Source: Cyanobacteria bacterium QS_8_64_29
Lineage (GTDB): Bacteria > Cyanobacteriota > Cyanobacteriia > Cyanobacteriales > Rubidibacteraceae
DNA length: 64,000 nt
Direction: 5' to 3'
NCBI GenBank assembly: GCA_003022125.1
Contig: PXQH01000001.1
Coordinates: forward strand, 97,323 to 161,322
Both the position numbers and the translations under genes were made by a program. Each line of letters starts with the position of its first letter. Within the stretch, counting starts at the first letter, position 1. The notes below the pieces were generated by a model, which saw nothing but the letters and a program-made list of their open reading frames with translations, was not told the DNA's origin and ran no database searches. Below, piece after piece: positions 51,833-62,943 of this stretch.

Positions 51833-53242
51833 TCATTCGCCCTCGGGGAGTTCGGCATTCTCGGGGACGATCTGCATGGCCTCGAGGCCGGCCAAAGCCT
51901 GATAGAGCCGCTCGGCCAGCGCGGCATTGGCGCGCTCGGTGAGATGGATGGGGTCGTAGAAGGCCCGATCCGGCGAGTCCTGATAGAGCTGGTACAGATT
52001 GAGCGCTGTGACGCCATCGAAGGCGGCCTCGAGCTGCTGGTTGGCGGCCCCCAGCCGGGCGTAGCCTTGCCGCAAGCGCTGCACGTAGGCCTCGCCCAGC
52101 TCGTCGATCGTGGCCTGCTCCTGGGGCGCGCGATGGGCCGAGCTGCGTCCCGTTATCTCGGGTTGTAAAACGCTCACCAGCGGGATGTCGGTGCCCGCGA
52201 TCGCCTGGGCCATGGCCTGGTGGTGGCGGCGGTAGCGCGTTGCCCGGCGCTGGCGCTCGGCCTGCTGGGTAGGCAGGCGCTCGGTCAGGGATGCATCGGC
52301 GCGACCGCCCCTTGCCAGAGTGGCCTCGGTCACGGATAGCGACGTCGTTCCGCTGGGCGAGAACCAGGCCCCCAGCACCCGGACCAGCGCCGTTTGTTGC
52401 AACCAGCGCTGCAGGGGATTGCCCCACTGCGCGCGCAGGTGACGGCCGGCATCGGCCAGCAGGGCATCCAGTTGCGGGATATCCGCGGCCTGGCGATCGC
52501 CGGGCAACAGCAAATCGCGGTAGCCGTCAATGGCGACGATTGCATCCGGCTGGTAAGACAGCACTTGCAGCGCCAGCCGCGCCAGCTGGTTGCCCGAGGC
52601 ATGGCCGGGCACGGCGGCATTAATAACGCGGTAGTTGCCTTCCCGAATTTTGGGCGGTCGCGACAGCGCCTCGCGCCGGGTGGGCTTGTAAAACGGCAGA
52701 ACGTCGGGGCGGTACTCCCCCGGCGAGTTTTGCTGGCGCGCCACGCGCTCGTTGAGCTGCTGCTCGAGCTTGGGCGCGATGGTGGCGCTGTTGCCATCGG
52801 CCCACTGGCCGAAGGCTGCCGATCCGCCCAAAATAAAGACGCGAATTTCGTCCTCCGGTTTGGCCGGCGGCACGGGCTCAGCGTTGCGGAAGCCGCGCTC
52901 GCCGATCTGCCAGAAGGGGCTTTGTTGGTCGCCGGCCAAGCGATAGCCCAATTGCGGATCGCGCCGCGCGATAGGATTGCCGCCTTCGGTTAGGCCAGCG
53001 ATGGGGCGGCCATCTTGGGTTTGGAATTGCAGTTGGTAGGCCGCTGCCGGGATGCCGCCCGGACCGTTGACGCTCGGGGATCCGCCTGCCCCCAAAACGC
53101 CCAGGAACGCTCGCGCAGCCAGCTCCAGCCCAATCGCGGCCGCAACTAAAGCTATCCCCACTCGGATCCAGGGCACGCGCTGGCGGCGCGATCGCCTGGC
53201 AAAGCTGCGGCGGTTCGAGAAGCGGCGGCGGGATTGGAACAT
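51833..53242 (-). CDS. Membrane-anchored SGNH/GDSL hydrolase family protein
   Basis: A 469-residue protein with an arginine-rich N-terminus, one membrane helix (WIRVGIALVAAAIGLELAAR) and a large extracytoplasmic SGNH-like domain. Catalytic blocks are IRVFILGGSAAFGQW (serine/glycine), NAAVPGHASGNQ (block II) and FYDPIHLTERANAALAERLY (aspartate and histidine). The ATG at 53240-53242 (MFQSRRRFSN) gives a normal positive-inside N-terminus; a start 54 bases upstream is possible. It may act on acylated or O-acetylated cell-surface sugars. Substrate unknown. It is divergent from thiC. Confidence 0.78.
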   Translation of the reverse strand: MFQSRRRFSNRRSFARRSRRQRVPWIRVGIALVAAAIGLELAARAFLGVLGAGGSPSVNGPGGIPAAAYQLQFQTQDGRPIAGLTEGGNPIARRDPQLGYRLAGDQQSPFWQIGERGFRNAEPVPPAKPEDEIRVFILGGSAAFGQWADGNSATIAPKLEQQLNERVARQQNSPGEYRPDVLPFYKPTRREALSRPPKIREGNYRVINAAVPGHASGNQLARLALQVLSYQPDAIVAIDGYRDLLLPGDRQAADIPQLDALLADAGRHLRAQWGNPLQRWLQQTALVRVLGAWFSPSGTTSLSVTEATLARGGRADASLTERLPTQQAERQRRATRYRRHHQAMAQAIAGTDIPLVSVLQPEITGRSSAHRAPQEQATIDELGEAYVQRLRQGYARLGAANQQLEAAFDGVTALNLYQLYQDSPDRAFYDPIHLTERANAALAERLYQALAGLEAMQIVPENAELPEGE

Positions 53243-53435
53243 GACAGCTCGACGTTCGACGGGCAGCAACCGGGACAAGCAGCCGCGCGGTCGCAAGCGT
53301 CACCCCATGATAGGAACGATTGCGCCCGCGGCAAAGCGATTGCCTTCTGCTTGGCTGAAGCCACAGTGCTAGAGGCCCAGTCAGCCGCCGCGACTGCCAC
53401 CGGGCATTTCGGCGCGGCGATCGCGGCCAGTCTGG

Positions 53436-53462
53436 TTGCCGCCCAACCGCCAGTGGTAGAAT
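53436..53462 (+). promoter_or_regulatory. Candidate thiC promoter
   Basis: TTGCCG (53436-53441) and an extended -10 TGGTAGAAT ending at 53462, just upstream of the TPP riboswitch. Spacing is 15 bases. The rest of the region between 53243 and 53436 shows no gene. Confidence 0.4.
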
Positions 53463-53469
53463 CCGCTAG

Positions 53470-53558
53470 CAATGCTAGGGGTGCCTGAACGCAACCAGGC
53501 TGAGATCACACCCTTAGAACCTGAGTCCGGCTAGTACCGGCGCAGGGAAGCGGCTACT
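53470..53558 (+). promoter_or_regulatory. TPP riboswitch (THI element)
   Basis: The leader of thiC contains the conserved THI-box parts in order: AGGGGTGCCTG, GGCTGAGATCACACCC, AGAACCTGAGTCCGG, TAGTACCGGCGCAGGGAAG. Thiamine pyrophosphate binding to this RNA normally lowers thiC expression. The element ends about 15 bases before the thiC ATG, and its last bases approach the GAGAGGA ribosome site, which suits translational control. Confidence 0.95.
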
Positions 53559-53560
53559 GA

Positions 53561-54958
<1,398 letters not shown>

Positions 54959-54968
54959 GCCGATCACA

Positions 54969-55526
54969 TCAAGGGGCTACCGAGCGGATGGCGTTGCGCA
55001 TGCGACGGTAGCCCCGCGGATTGTCCTGCTGCTCGAACAGCTGGGCCGCCTGCTGGAAGTCGCGCAGGGCGGCTTTAGGCTGCCCGAGCTGCAAGTAGGC
55101 GCCGCCGCGGTTGGCATAGGCAGGGGCAAACTCGGGCTGGCGCTCGATGGCGCGCGTGAAATCCGCAACGGCGCTCTCGTAGTTCTCCAGCTGGGTGCGC
55201 GCGATCGCGCGGTTGTAGTAGGCACGGCCCACTTCCGCATCTAGCGCGATGGCGCGGTTGTAGTCTGCTAGCGCCGGGCGATAGCGCTCGAGCTGCGCCC
55301 GCGCGACGCCACGCTCGTTGTAGGCCCGCGCCAGCTCGGGGTCGCGCTCGATGGCTTGGGTGAAGGCTGCGATCGCTTGGGGATAGGCCTGCTGCTCCAG
55401 GTGGACGCGCCCGCGCTCGAGGTAGGTTTGGGCGCGCTGGTCCGCCTTGCCTGCGCCACCTTGGCAGCCGGCCGCCGCTACGGCAAGCGCGCCCAACAGC
55501 GGCAGGGCATGGCGTTGGTCTGGCAT
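54969..55526 (-). CDS. TPR-repeat lipoprotein
   Basis: A 185-residue protein with a lipoprotein signal whose lipobox is LAVAAAGC (C21), followed by four TPR repeats of 34 residues (for example AYPQAIAAFTQAIERDPELA, ARAYNERGVARAQLERYRPA). Such repeats mediate protein-protein contacts; here at the cell envelope. The partner is unknown. It is on the same strand downstream of the SphR-like gene (57 bases) and may be the last gene of that transcript or independent. Confidence 0.82.
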   Translation of the reverse strand: MPDQRHALPLLGALAVAAAGCQGGAGKADQRAQTYLERGRVHLEQQAYPQAIAAFTQAIERDPELARAYNERGVARAQLERYRPALADYNRAIALDAEVGRAYYNRAIARTQLENYESAVADFTRAIERQPEFAPAYANRGGAYLQLGQPKAALRDFQQAAQLFEQQDNPRGYRRMRNAIRSVAP

Positions 55527-55583
55527 GAGCGCCTCCTCTGGCTGAGGGCCACCCCAAGCTAGCGCCCAAGCCTGAACTGCCCC

Positions 55584-56291
55584 TTAGTCCAGGCGGTAGC
55601 CAAAGCCGCGCACGGTGACAACGTACTGCGGGTGGGAGGGATCGGGCTCTAGCTTGGCGCGCAGCCAGCGCACGTGGACATCCACCGTTTTGGAGTTGCC
55701 CACGTGATGGGGGCCCCAAATCCGCTCCAGCAGCTGCTCCCGGGACCACACGCGTCGCGGCGTCTCGATGAGGGCCTCCAGCAGCTGGAATTCCTTGCGC
55801 GAGAGGGCCAGCTCCTGGTTCCCCACTGTGACCCGGCACTCGTTGGGGAACAACCGGATGTCGCGATGCTGCAACACCGGCGGCTGCTGCGCGGCCAAAA
55901 ACTGCTGGCGGCGCAGCAGGGCGTTGCAGCGCGCCACCAACTCGGTCAGGCTAAAGGGCTTGGTGACGTAGTCGTCGGCGCCAGCTTGCAACCCCCCGAC
56001 CCGATCGCCCTCGCTAGCTTTGGCCGAGAGAATCAAAATGGGCACGGCGTTGGATTGGTAGCGCAGCCACTGGCAGATTTCGAGGCCATCTGCCTGGGGC
56101 AGCATTAGATCTAGCACCAGCAAATCGAAAGCCGGTTCGGCCGCGCGCAGGCGATCGAAGGCCGCTTGACTGTCGGCTACCGCCGTAATGGTATGCCCTT
56201 GCTCCTCCAGTGCCGTTGCCACCATCTCCCGGATCAGGGCTTCATCCTCAATGAGAAGAATCTGTCCGGGCGGGACAGTACCGCTATCCAT
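55584..56291 (-). CDS. sphR: SphR/PhoB-like response regulator
   Basis: OmpR/PhoB-type response regulator of 235 residues. The receiver has the acidic pocket IEDEALIREM, the phosphoacceptor aspartate in LLVLDLMLPQADGLE and the lysine in DDYVTKPFSL. The DNA-binding winged-helix has LALSRKEFQLLEALIETP and TVDVHVRWLRAKLEPDP. The ATG at 56289-56291 is preferred; an upstream in-frame start exists. Its position just after pstB on the same strand, and the Pho box in front of pstS, make it a likely phosphate-response regulator. The partner kinase SphS is not in the window. Confidence 0.72.
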   Translation of the reverse strand: MDSGTVPPGQILLIEDEALIREMVATALEEQGHTITAVADSQAAFDRLRAAEPAFDLLVLDLMLPQADGLEICQWLRYQSNAVPILILSAKASEGDRVGGLQAGADDYVTKPFSLTELVARCNALLRRQQFLAAQQPPVLQHRDIRLFPNECRVTVGNQELALSRKEFQLLEALIETPRRVWSREQLLERIWGPHHVGNSKTVDVHVRWLRAKLEPDPSHPQYVVTVRGFGYRLD

Positions 56292-56353
56292 GGCTAGCTG
56301 CTGGGGCTGCTGGAGCGATTGCATGGCCCCCGCGCAAGCGTTCTCGGTCGTTA

Positions 56354-57172
<819 letters not shown>

Positions 57173-57226
57173 AAGAAGCTTCGGCTAGAACGGCAGGGCA
57201 GTAATATATTGACGAGACTTGATGGA

Positions 57227-58150
57227 TTACTGGATCGTGCGCTGGAGCTTGTTGCGAATGAAAATGGCGATGGAATTCATTAGCAGCAGCAACACCATCA
57301 GTACGATGATGCCGGTGGCGGCGAGGGCGTGGAACTCCTCGAACGGGCGCGAGACCCAGTTGTAGATTTGGATGGGCATGACCGTGAACGGCATTCGTAA
57401 CCCCTCCCAAACGGGCCAGAAATCCGGAATGAAGGCAATGTAGGTGAGCGCGCCCACCGCAATTAGCGGCGCCGTCTCGCCAATGGCGCGCGAGAGCGCC
57501 AGGATGGTGCCAGTCATAATGCCGGGGAACGCCAGCGGCAGGACTTGCTGGCGCACGGTCTGCCAGCGCGTCGCCCCCAGCGCCAGGGCCCCCTGACGGA
57601 TGCTGCTGGGTACGGCGCGCAGTGCCTCGCGTGTGGAGACAATGATGATGGGCAGCGCCAGCAGCGATAGGGTCAGCGAGCCCGAGAGCACGCTGCGCCC
57701 GCCGGTGATGGGCTCGGCAAGGCTGACAAAGATTTGCAGGCCCAGCAGCCCGTAAATGATGGAGGGCACGGCGGCCAGGTTGTTGATGTTGATCTCGATC
57801 ACGCGGGTCCAGTGGGCATCCGGGGCGAATTCCTCTAAAAAGATGCCCGCCCCCACGCCAATGGTGAACGAGATGACCGCGGTGCAGACCATCAACCAGA
57901 TGCTGCCCACAATGGCCGAGAGAAACCCGGCCTCTTCTGGCTTGCGCGAGGGATAGCTCCTCAAAAAGTTCCAGTTGAGGGTGCCGAGGCCATCGGTGAG
58001 CACATCGACCAGTAGCGTTGCCAGCACCACCAGGCTCAGGACAATGGCGATCACGCCCAGCGACTCAAAAATCCTGCCTTGCCGGTAGCGGCGCGCCAGT
58101 GAGGTTTTGAATCGGGTGGCAGTCCCCGGTGCAGAGCTAAACGACGTCAT
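57227..58150 (-). CDS. pstA: Phosphate ABC transporter permease
   Basis: Inner-membrane subunit of the phosphate importer, 307 residues with six predicted helices. The first helix is VIAIVLSLVVLATLLVDVLT. The EAA-type ATPase contact motif is ALGATRWQTVRQQVLPLAFP. PSIIYGLLGLQIFVSL and AIGETAPLIAVGAL are typical PstA segments. Its ATG overlaps the stop of pstC as ATGA (58147-58150), indicating translational coupling. Confidence 0.94.
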   Translation of the reverse strand: MTSFSSAPGTATRFKTSLARRYRQGRIFESLGVIAIVLSLVVLATLLVDVLTDGLGTLNWNFLRSYPSRKPEEAGFLSAIVGSIWLMVCTAVISFTIGVGAGIFLEEFAPDAHWTRVIEININNLAAVPSIIYGLLGLQIFVSLAEPITGGRSVLSGSLTLSLLALPIIIVSTREALRAVPSSIRQGALALGATRWQTVRQQVLPLAFPGIMTGTILALSRAIGETAPLIAVGALTYIAFIPDFWPVWEGLRMPFTVMPIQIYNWVSRPFEEFHALAATGIIVLMVLLLLMNSIAIFIRNKLQRTIQ

Positions 58151-59103
58151 TCGTACTCCTCCCGAAAGGCCCGAACGAACCAGAAACTAAATAGGTTGAG
58201 CGCGAGGGTGATGAGGAACAAAGTCGTGCCCACCGCAAATAGGGTCTTGTAGGCCAGGGTTCCGGCCGGCGCGTCGCCCAGCGACACCTGCACGATGAAC
58301 GAGGTCATGGTCTGGACCGCCACCGTGGGGTCGAGCGTTAGGGTGGGGCTTTGCCCGGCGGCCACGGTGACGATCATGGTCTCGCCCACCGCCCGGGACA
58401 TGGCCAACACCATCGAGGCCACAATGCCCGAGAGCGCTCCCGGCAGCACCACGCCCGTAACCACCTCGCGCTTGGTGGCCCCCAGGGCGTAGGCGCCCTG
58501 GCGCAGGCGCTGCGGTACCGCGTAGAGCGCGTCCTCGCTCAGCGAAGCCACCAGCGGCACGATGGCAAAGCCCATGACAACGCCGGCGCTGATCGAGTTA
58601 AAGCCGTCAAGTTCGATGCCCAGCGGCGCCAGCAGATCCTGCAGCAGCGGGGTAACAAACAGCAGGGCAAAGTAGCCAAAGACCACTGTGGGCACCCCGG
58701 CCAGGATCTCCAGCATGGGCTTGACCCACTGGCGCACCTTGGCGTTGGCGTACTCGCTCAGATAGATGGCGCCCATAATCCCGATGGGCACAGCCACCAG
58801 CAGCGCGATTGTGGCCGTCATGAAGGTGGCACTCAGCAGCACCATGATGCCGTACTGCTTGTCGGTAAACAGCGGCGTCCAGCGCGTATCGGTCAAAAAG
58901 CGCCAGAGCGAGACTTCGCCGAAGAAATTGACCGTTTCGCCCAGCAGGACAAAGACAATGCCGAACGTGGTTAGCACCGAGACCAGGGCAAAGAGCCCGA
59001 ACACCGTAACGGCAATGCGCTCCACAAGCTTGTTGAGCCCGCGCGGCGGCTGCCAGAGCTGCGAGTTGCGCCCTAGCTCGGTTAGCAGTTGGCGGTTTGT
59101 CAT
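58147..59103 (-). CDS. pstC: Phosphate ABC transporter permease
   Basis: Partner permease of PstA, 318 residues with six predicted helices. The family segments FLTDTRWTPLFTDKQYGIMV, VPTVVFGYFALLFVTPLL and the EAA motif ALGATKREVVTGVVLPGALS are present, followed by MSRAVGETMIVTVAAG. It is 76 bases downstream of pstS; that gap holds a strong hairpin. Its stop overlaps the pstA start. Confidence 0.95.
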   Translation of the reverse strand: MTNRQLLTELGRNSQLWQPPRGLNKLVERIAVTVFGLFALVSVLTTFGIVFVLLGETVNFFGEVSLWRFLTDTRWTPLFTDKQYGIMVLLSATFMTATIALLVAVPIGIMGAIYLSEYANAKVRQWVKPMLEILAGVPTVVFGYFALLFVTPLLQDLLAPLGIELDGFNSISAGVVMGFAIVPLVASLSEDALYAVPQRLRQGAYALGATKREVVTGVVLPGALSGIVASMVLAMSRAVGETMIVTVAAGQSPTLTLDPTVAVQTMTSFIVQVSLGDAPAGTLAYKTLFAVGTTLFLITLALNLFSFWFVRAFREEYE

Positions 59104-59129
59104 CGCACGACGATTCCCATTGCCGGCAT

Positions 59130-59163
59130 GCGAAGGATCCGTTAACTAGAACGGATCCTTCGC
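59130..59163 (-). promoter_or_regulatory. 14-bp perfect hairpin between pstS and pstC
   Basis: GCGAAGGATCCGTT (59130-59143) and its exact complement AACGGATCCTTCGC (59150-59163) flank a 6-base loop. There is no T-run on the minus strand. It sits between pstS and pstC in a co-directional operon, so it probably stabilises the pstS mRNA end or partly stops transcription, allowing more binding protein than permease. Confidence 0.75.
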
Positions 59164-59179
59164 GCGAGCGCTAGCGGTC

Positions 59180-60259
59180 TTACATCAGATCGGACAAGTT
59201 CTTGCCCACAGCACTGTTGTCTTCAAACATGGTGCCCGTCTTGCGCTCCTCAACGCGCGTCTGGGCCTTCTGGTAAAGCTCGTCGCTGATGGGGATGTAG
59301 CCCACCTCGCTCACTAGTTCCTGGTTCTCACTCGCCAATAAGAAGCTGACGAACTCCTCAACCTGGGGTTTGTTCTCTAGCGACTCGCGATTGATGTACA
59401 TAAACAGCGGGCGCGTTAGCGGCGTATACTCGCCCGACTGGGCCGTCTGGGTGCTGGGCTCGACGCAGCCGTCGCCATTGTCGACCGCAATGGGCTTGAG
59501 CTTGTCTTGGTTTTCTTCGTAGTAGGCCAGGCCAAAATAGCCCAGGGCGTTCACGTCGTCGCTGATGCCCTGGACCAGGACGTTGTCGTCCTCGCTGGCG
59601 GTGACATCGCCGCGGCTGGCGCCGGCCTCACCCACGATGGTCTCGGTGAAGTAGTCAAAGGTGCCCGAGTCCGTGCCTGGGATGTAGAGCGATAGCTCTT
59701 GGTTCGGGAACTCGCTGCGAATGTCGCTCCAGTTGGTAATTTCGCCCTGAGCCTCGGGCTCAAAGATGGTCTTGAGCTCCTCGGTAGTCAGGCAGCTGGC
59801 CCAGTCGTTTTCCGGGTTGGCGAGTACGGCTAGCGCGTCCCGGCCCACCGGAACCTCGACATACTCGATGTCGTTGTTCTCGCAGACCTCGATCTCCTCG
59901 GCCTGGATGGGGCGCGAGGCGTCTGAGATATCCGTATCACCGCGGCAGAACTTTTTGAAGCCGCCGCCGGTCCCCGAGACGCCCACCGTGACGTTGACGC
60001 CTTGGTATTCCTTCTGGAACTCCTCGGCCACCGCCTCGGCGATGGGGAACACCGTGCTAGAGCCGTCCACGGCAACGGAGCCGCTAATTTCTCCGCCTCC
60101 GCCTTCTTGACTAGGTTGGGACTCGCCTCCTGTATCGGAGCCAGTTTGTTCGGAGCTGGTTTGTTGGGCTTGCGGACCGCAGGCAGCGAGCGTCGCTGCC
60201 AAAAGCGTGGTCGAGGTTAGCGAGATAGCTCGCTTAGTCCGGGCGTTCCACACCATCAT
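59180..60259 (-). CDS. pstS: Phosphate ABC transporter substrate-binding lipoprotein
   Basis: Periplasmic phosphate receptor, 359 residues. The lipobox is LAAC (C27) after a hydrophobic signal (SLTSTTLLAATLAACGP). A glycine/serine/glutamate-rich linker leads to the mature domain GSVAVDGSSTVFPIAEAVAE, a typical PstS start. Phosphate-binding motifs are GVSGTGGGFKKFCRGDTD, SDASRPIQ and YIPGTDSGTFDYFTE. The protein is rich in acidic residues. It is the first gene of the pst block and lies behind a Pho box. Confidence 0.95.
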   Translation of the reverse strand: MMVWNARTKRAISLTSTTLLAATLAACGPQAQQTSSEQTGSDTGGESQPSQEGGGGEISGSVAVDGSSTVFPIAEAVAEEFQKEYQGVNVTVGVSGTGGGFKKFCRGDTDISDASRPIQAEEIEVCENNDIEYVEVPVGRDALAVLANPENDWASCLTTEELKTIFEPEAQGEITNWSDIRSEFPNQELSLYIPGTDSGTFDYFTETIVGEAGASRGDVTASEDDNVLVQGISDDVNALGYFGLAYYEENQDKLKPIAVDNGDGCVEPSTQTAQSGEYTPLTRPLFMYINRESLENKPQVEEFVSFLLASENQELVSEVGYIPISDELYQKAQTRVEERKTGTMFEDNSAVGKNLSDLM

Positions 60260-60354
60260 AAGTAATTCCTAAATCGGGTTGCGCTCTAGAGTGGGTCATC
60301 GCTCAGGAGTCGCCGCCATCCTACCTGCTATTGCAATCGCCTTTTGCAAAAACA

Positions 60355-60384
60355 AGGTTAAGTTCTGGTAAAGTTTTGATTAAG
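60355..60384 (-). promoter_or_regulatory. Pho box (three 8-base repeats) of pstS
   Basis: On the minus strand the repeats CTTAATCA (60377-60384), CTTTACCA (60366-60373) and CTTAACCT (60355-60362) occur with exactly 3-base spacers. This is the layout of cyanobacterial SphR-binding Pho boxes. It ends 96 bases before the pstS ATG, so induction by phosphate starvation is expected. Confidence 0.85.
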
Positions 60385-60404
60385 TCCGGCCAAACAGCCG
60401 CACG

Positions 60405-61745
60405 CTAGCGGCCCTTGCCCAACAGCACCACTCGCAGCGTTTTGAGGGCGATCGCCACATCTAGCGCCAGCGAGTAATTTTTGATGTAGTAGAGGTCGTA
60501 TTCGAGCTTGGCGTAGGCATCCTCCACCGAGGCCCCGTAGGGATAGAGCACCTGCGCCCAGCCGGTGATGCCGGGTTTGACCAGATAGCGAATGTTGTAG
60601 TAGAGGATTTGGGCTGCCAGTTCGCGATCGAAGGCCGGCCGCTCCGGGCGCGGGCCGATCAGGCTCATCTCGCCCTTGAGGACGTTGCCCAGCTGCGGTA
60701 GCTCATCGATGCGCAGCAGCCGGATCCAGCGCCCCACGCGCGTCACGCGCGGATCGGCGGCGCCCGCCCACTGGGGCTGCTGCCCTTGCTCGGCATTGGG
60801 CACCATGGAGCGGAACTTGTGGGCCCAAAACGGTTGGCGGTGCAGCCCCGTGCGCTGCTGGTGGTAGAACACCGGCCCCGGGCTCTCCAAGACGATGGCG
60901 GCGGCGGTCAGCACCAGCAGCGGCGACAGCCCCACCAGCAACGTTACGGTCAGCGCCAAATCGCCCAAGCGCTTGACCCGCCCCTGAATGGGGTTCTGCA
61001 GCAAGTTAAAGCCATTGGCAAACAGGAACCACTCGCTGGCAACGTCGCTAGGGGTAATTTTGCCCAAAAAGCGCTCGCTAAAGTCGATGGGGCGGTAGAT
61101 GGGGATGCCGCGCAGCCGCAGCTCGGCTAGCTCGGCGGCCAGCGCTTGCGGCAGCGGCGATGGGACCGCCAGCAGGATGCCCGACCAAGCCTGCTGGCAG
61201 CCCTGGGGCAAGCCCTCGCCATCCGGGTTGCGCGTGACGAGGGTGGCCTGGGGATAGCGCTGCTGGATGGTAGCCGCCAGGGCCGGCGTCCGGTCGGGAT
61301 CGCCCACGAGCAGCCAGCGCGCGCGCAGCGACTGCGCGCGCCACCAGCGCGCAATGCTCAACCGCGCTGCCGTCGCCCAGAGCGTAAACAGGGCCAGCCC
61401 GCCCAGCAGGACCGTGCGTCCGTAGAAGGGGTTGGTGCCCCAAGCACCGACGACGTAGGCGATCGCGGCTAGCAAGATGCCCGCAACCGCGTTTGCCGCG
61501 ATCACGCGGTAGGGCGGACGCAGGCCAGCGATTTTGGTCTCGCGCTCGGGGTGGTACGTATCGGCCAGATACAACCCAGCCGGCAGCAGCAGAGCTAGCC
61601 CGTAAAAGGGAACGGCTTCCTGGGCCAGCGGCAGCCGATCCAATCGCAGCCAGTAGGCCGCTCCAAAGCCGGCCCCCAAGCCCACCAGGTCGGCGAGCAG
61701 CAGGGCCAGGGGCAACCAGCGTTCCGATTGCGTCGCTGGGATCAT
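60405..61745 (-). CDS. Polyprenyl glycosylphosphotransferase for exopolysaccharide (WcaJ/WbaP type)
   Basis: Starts a polysaccharide repeat unit by moving a sugar-phosphate to undecaprenyl phosphate. The 446 residues have an N-terminal part with four or five membrane helices (LPLALLLADLVGLGAGFGAA and on), a CoA-binding-like cytoplasmic domain, another helix, and a C-terminal sugar transferase domain (RLGDLALTVTLLVGLSPLLV, WAHKFRSMVPNAEQ, LRIDELPQLGNVLKGEMSLI with the conserved aspartate-glutamate, GPRPERPAFDRELA). The ATG at 61743-61745 is preferred over one seven codons upstream. It follows galE on the same strand, suggesting an EPS cluster. Confidence 0.9.
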   Translation of the reverse strand: MIPATQSERWLPLALLLADLVGLGAGFGAAYWLRLDRLPLAQEAVPFYGLALLLPAGLYLADTYHPERETKIAGLRPPYRVIAANAVAGILLAAIAYVVGAWGTNPFYGRTVLLGGLALFTLWATAARLSIARWWRAQSLRARWLLVGDPDRTPALAATIQQRYPQATLVTRNPDGEGLPQGCQQAWSGILLAVPSPLPQALAAELAELRLRGIPIYRPIDFSERFLGKITPSDVASEWFLFANGFNLLQNPIQGRVKRLGDLALTVTLLVGLSPLLVLTAAAIVLESPGPVFYHQQRTGLHRQPFWAHKFRSMVPNAEQGQQPQWAGAADPRVTRVGRWIRLLRIDELPQLGNVLKGEMSLIGPRPERPAFDRELAAQILYYNIRYLVKPGITGWAQVLYPYGASVEDAYAKLEYDLYYIKNYSLALDVAIALKTLRVVLLGKGR

Positions 61746-61784
61746 GGCGCACGCTTCACACCGCAAATAATGCCTTAGGCCAGC

Positions 61785-62765
61785 TCAGGCGGCCGCCAAG
61801 CGCTGTCCCTTCGCTAAGGCCGTGACAACAATGGCCTCGAGGCTATCGTACTGGGGCTGCCAGTCCAGCACGCGCGCGATTCGATCTGCCTGGGCCACCA
61901 CGGCAGCCGGGTCCCCCGGGCGGCGGTGGGCTTCGTACACCGGAAAATTAGTCCCGGCCACGGCTTTGACGGTACGCAGCACCTCGCGCACGGTGTAGCC
62001 GCGCCCGTAGCCGCAGTTGAGCGTCTCGCTGGGGCCGCCGGCTTGCAGGTAGCGCAGGGCCTGCAGGTGAGCGGATGCTAAGTCCTCGACGTGAATGTAA
62101 TCGCGGATGCCCGTACCGTCGCGGGTGGGGTAGTCCGTGCCAAAAATGCTGACCCCATCTCGCTTGCCGGCGGCAGCTTCGCAAGCCGCGTCGATCAGGT
62201 GCAGCGCATGCGCGCTTGGCTGCCCTAAGCGCCCAGCCGGATCGGCCCCGGCCACGTTGAAATAGCGCAAAATCACAAACCGCAACCCCCAGGCCGCCGC
62301 GCAATCGCGCAGGATTTGCTCGCTCATGCGCTTGGAGTGGCCGTAGGGGTTAATGGGGGCCAGCGGCGCCGACTCATCCACCGGCACAGTCTGGGGCGTG
62401 CCGTAAACCGCTGCCGTACTGGAGAAGACGAACTGGCGAACGCCAAATTCCTGGCAGCAGCTCAGTAAGTTGAGCGTGTTGGCGGTGTTGTTGGCGTAGT
62501 AAGCCAGCGGCTGCTCGACCGATTCCGGGGCAACCGTGCTGGCCGCAAAGTGCAGCACGGCGGCAAAGCGGTAGCGGGCGAAGGTCTGGCGCAACCGCTC
62601 GCGATCGCTCAGATCGCCTTGCACGAAGTCACCGTAGAGCACTTGGGCGGGGTCGCCGCGGCTGGCGTTGTCGTAGGTGACGGGGAAGTAGCCGGCTTCG
62701 CCCAGCTGCCGCACCACGTGCGAGCCAATATAACCGGCGCCGCCAGTCACCAGGATAGAAGTCAT
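61785..62765 (-). CDS. galE: UDP-glucose 4-epimerase
   Basis: Interconverts UDP-glucose and UDP-galactose. The 326 residues have TGGAGYIGSHVVRQLGEAG (NAD), the SSTAAVYG motif and the catalytic PINPYGHSKRMSEQIL YxxxK. The C-terminal substrate part includes NVAGADPAGRLGQ and GTGIRDYIHVEDLASAHLQA, diagnostic of GalE. The ATG at 62763-62765 (MTSILVTGG) is preferred; an ATG two codons upstream is close. It lies 39 bases upstream of the EPS glycosyltransferase gene. Confidence 0.94.
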   Translation of the reverse strand: MTSILVTGGAGYIGSHVVRQLGEAGYFPVTYDNASRGDPAQVLYGDFVQGDLSDRERLRQTFARYRFAAVLHFAASTVAPESVEQPLAYYANNTANTLNLLSCCQEFGVRQFVFSSTAAVYGTPQTVPVDESAPLAPINPYGHSKRMSEQILRDCAAAWGLRFVILRYFNVAGADPAGRLGQPSAHALHLIDAACEAAAGKRDGVSIFGTDYPTRDGTGIRDYIHVEDLASAHLQALRYLQAGGPSETLNCGYGRGYTVREVLRTVKAVAGTNFPVYEAHRRPGDPAAVVAQADRIARVLDWQPQYDSLEAIVVTALAKGQRLAAA

Positions 62766-62943
62766 ATGCAATCCGGCAGTTGTTTCACACCCAACAAAGC
62801 GATGGCCCGGCAGAGCGCGTTTAAGTTATCCCATGCAGGCTGAGATCGCAACGACCTCGCTTGAGGGGTCGGTGACGTAGCCCAACCGTTTGAGGTTTCG
62901 CACAGGAATGGGCGATGGGGAGCCGGGATAGTAGCCCTCTTCC

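Noticed and set aside
62826..62943. Short minus-strand frame (GYYPGSPSPIPVRNLKRLGY... ) between the hypothetical gene and galE
   Set aside because: It looks protein-like but has no start codon or ribosome site of its own and runs into the other frame of the upstream gene; could be a relic, but I cannot support it.
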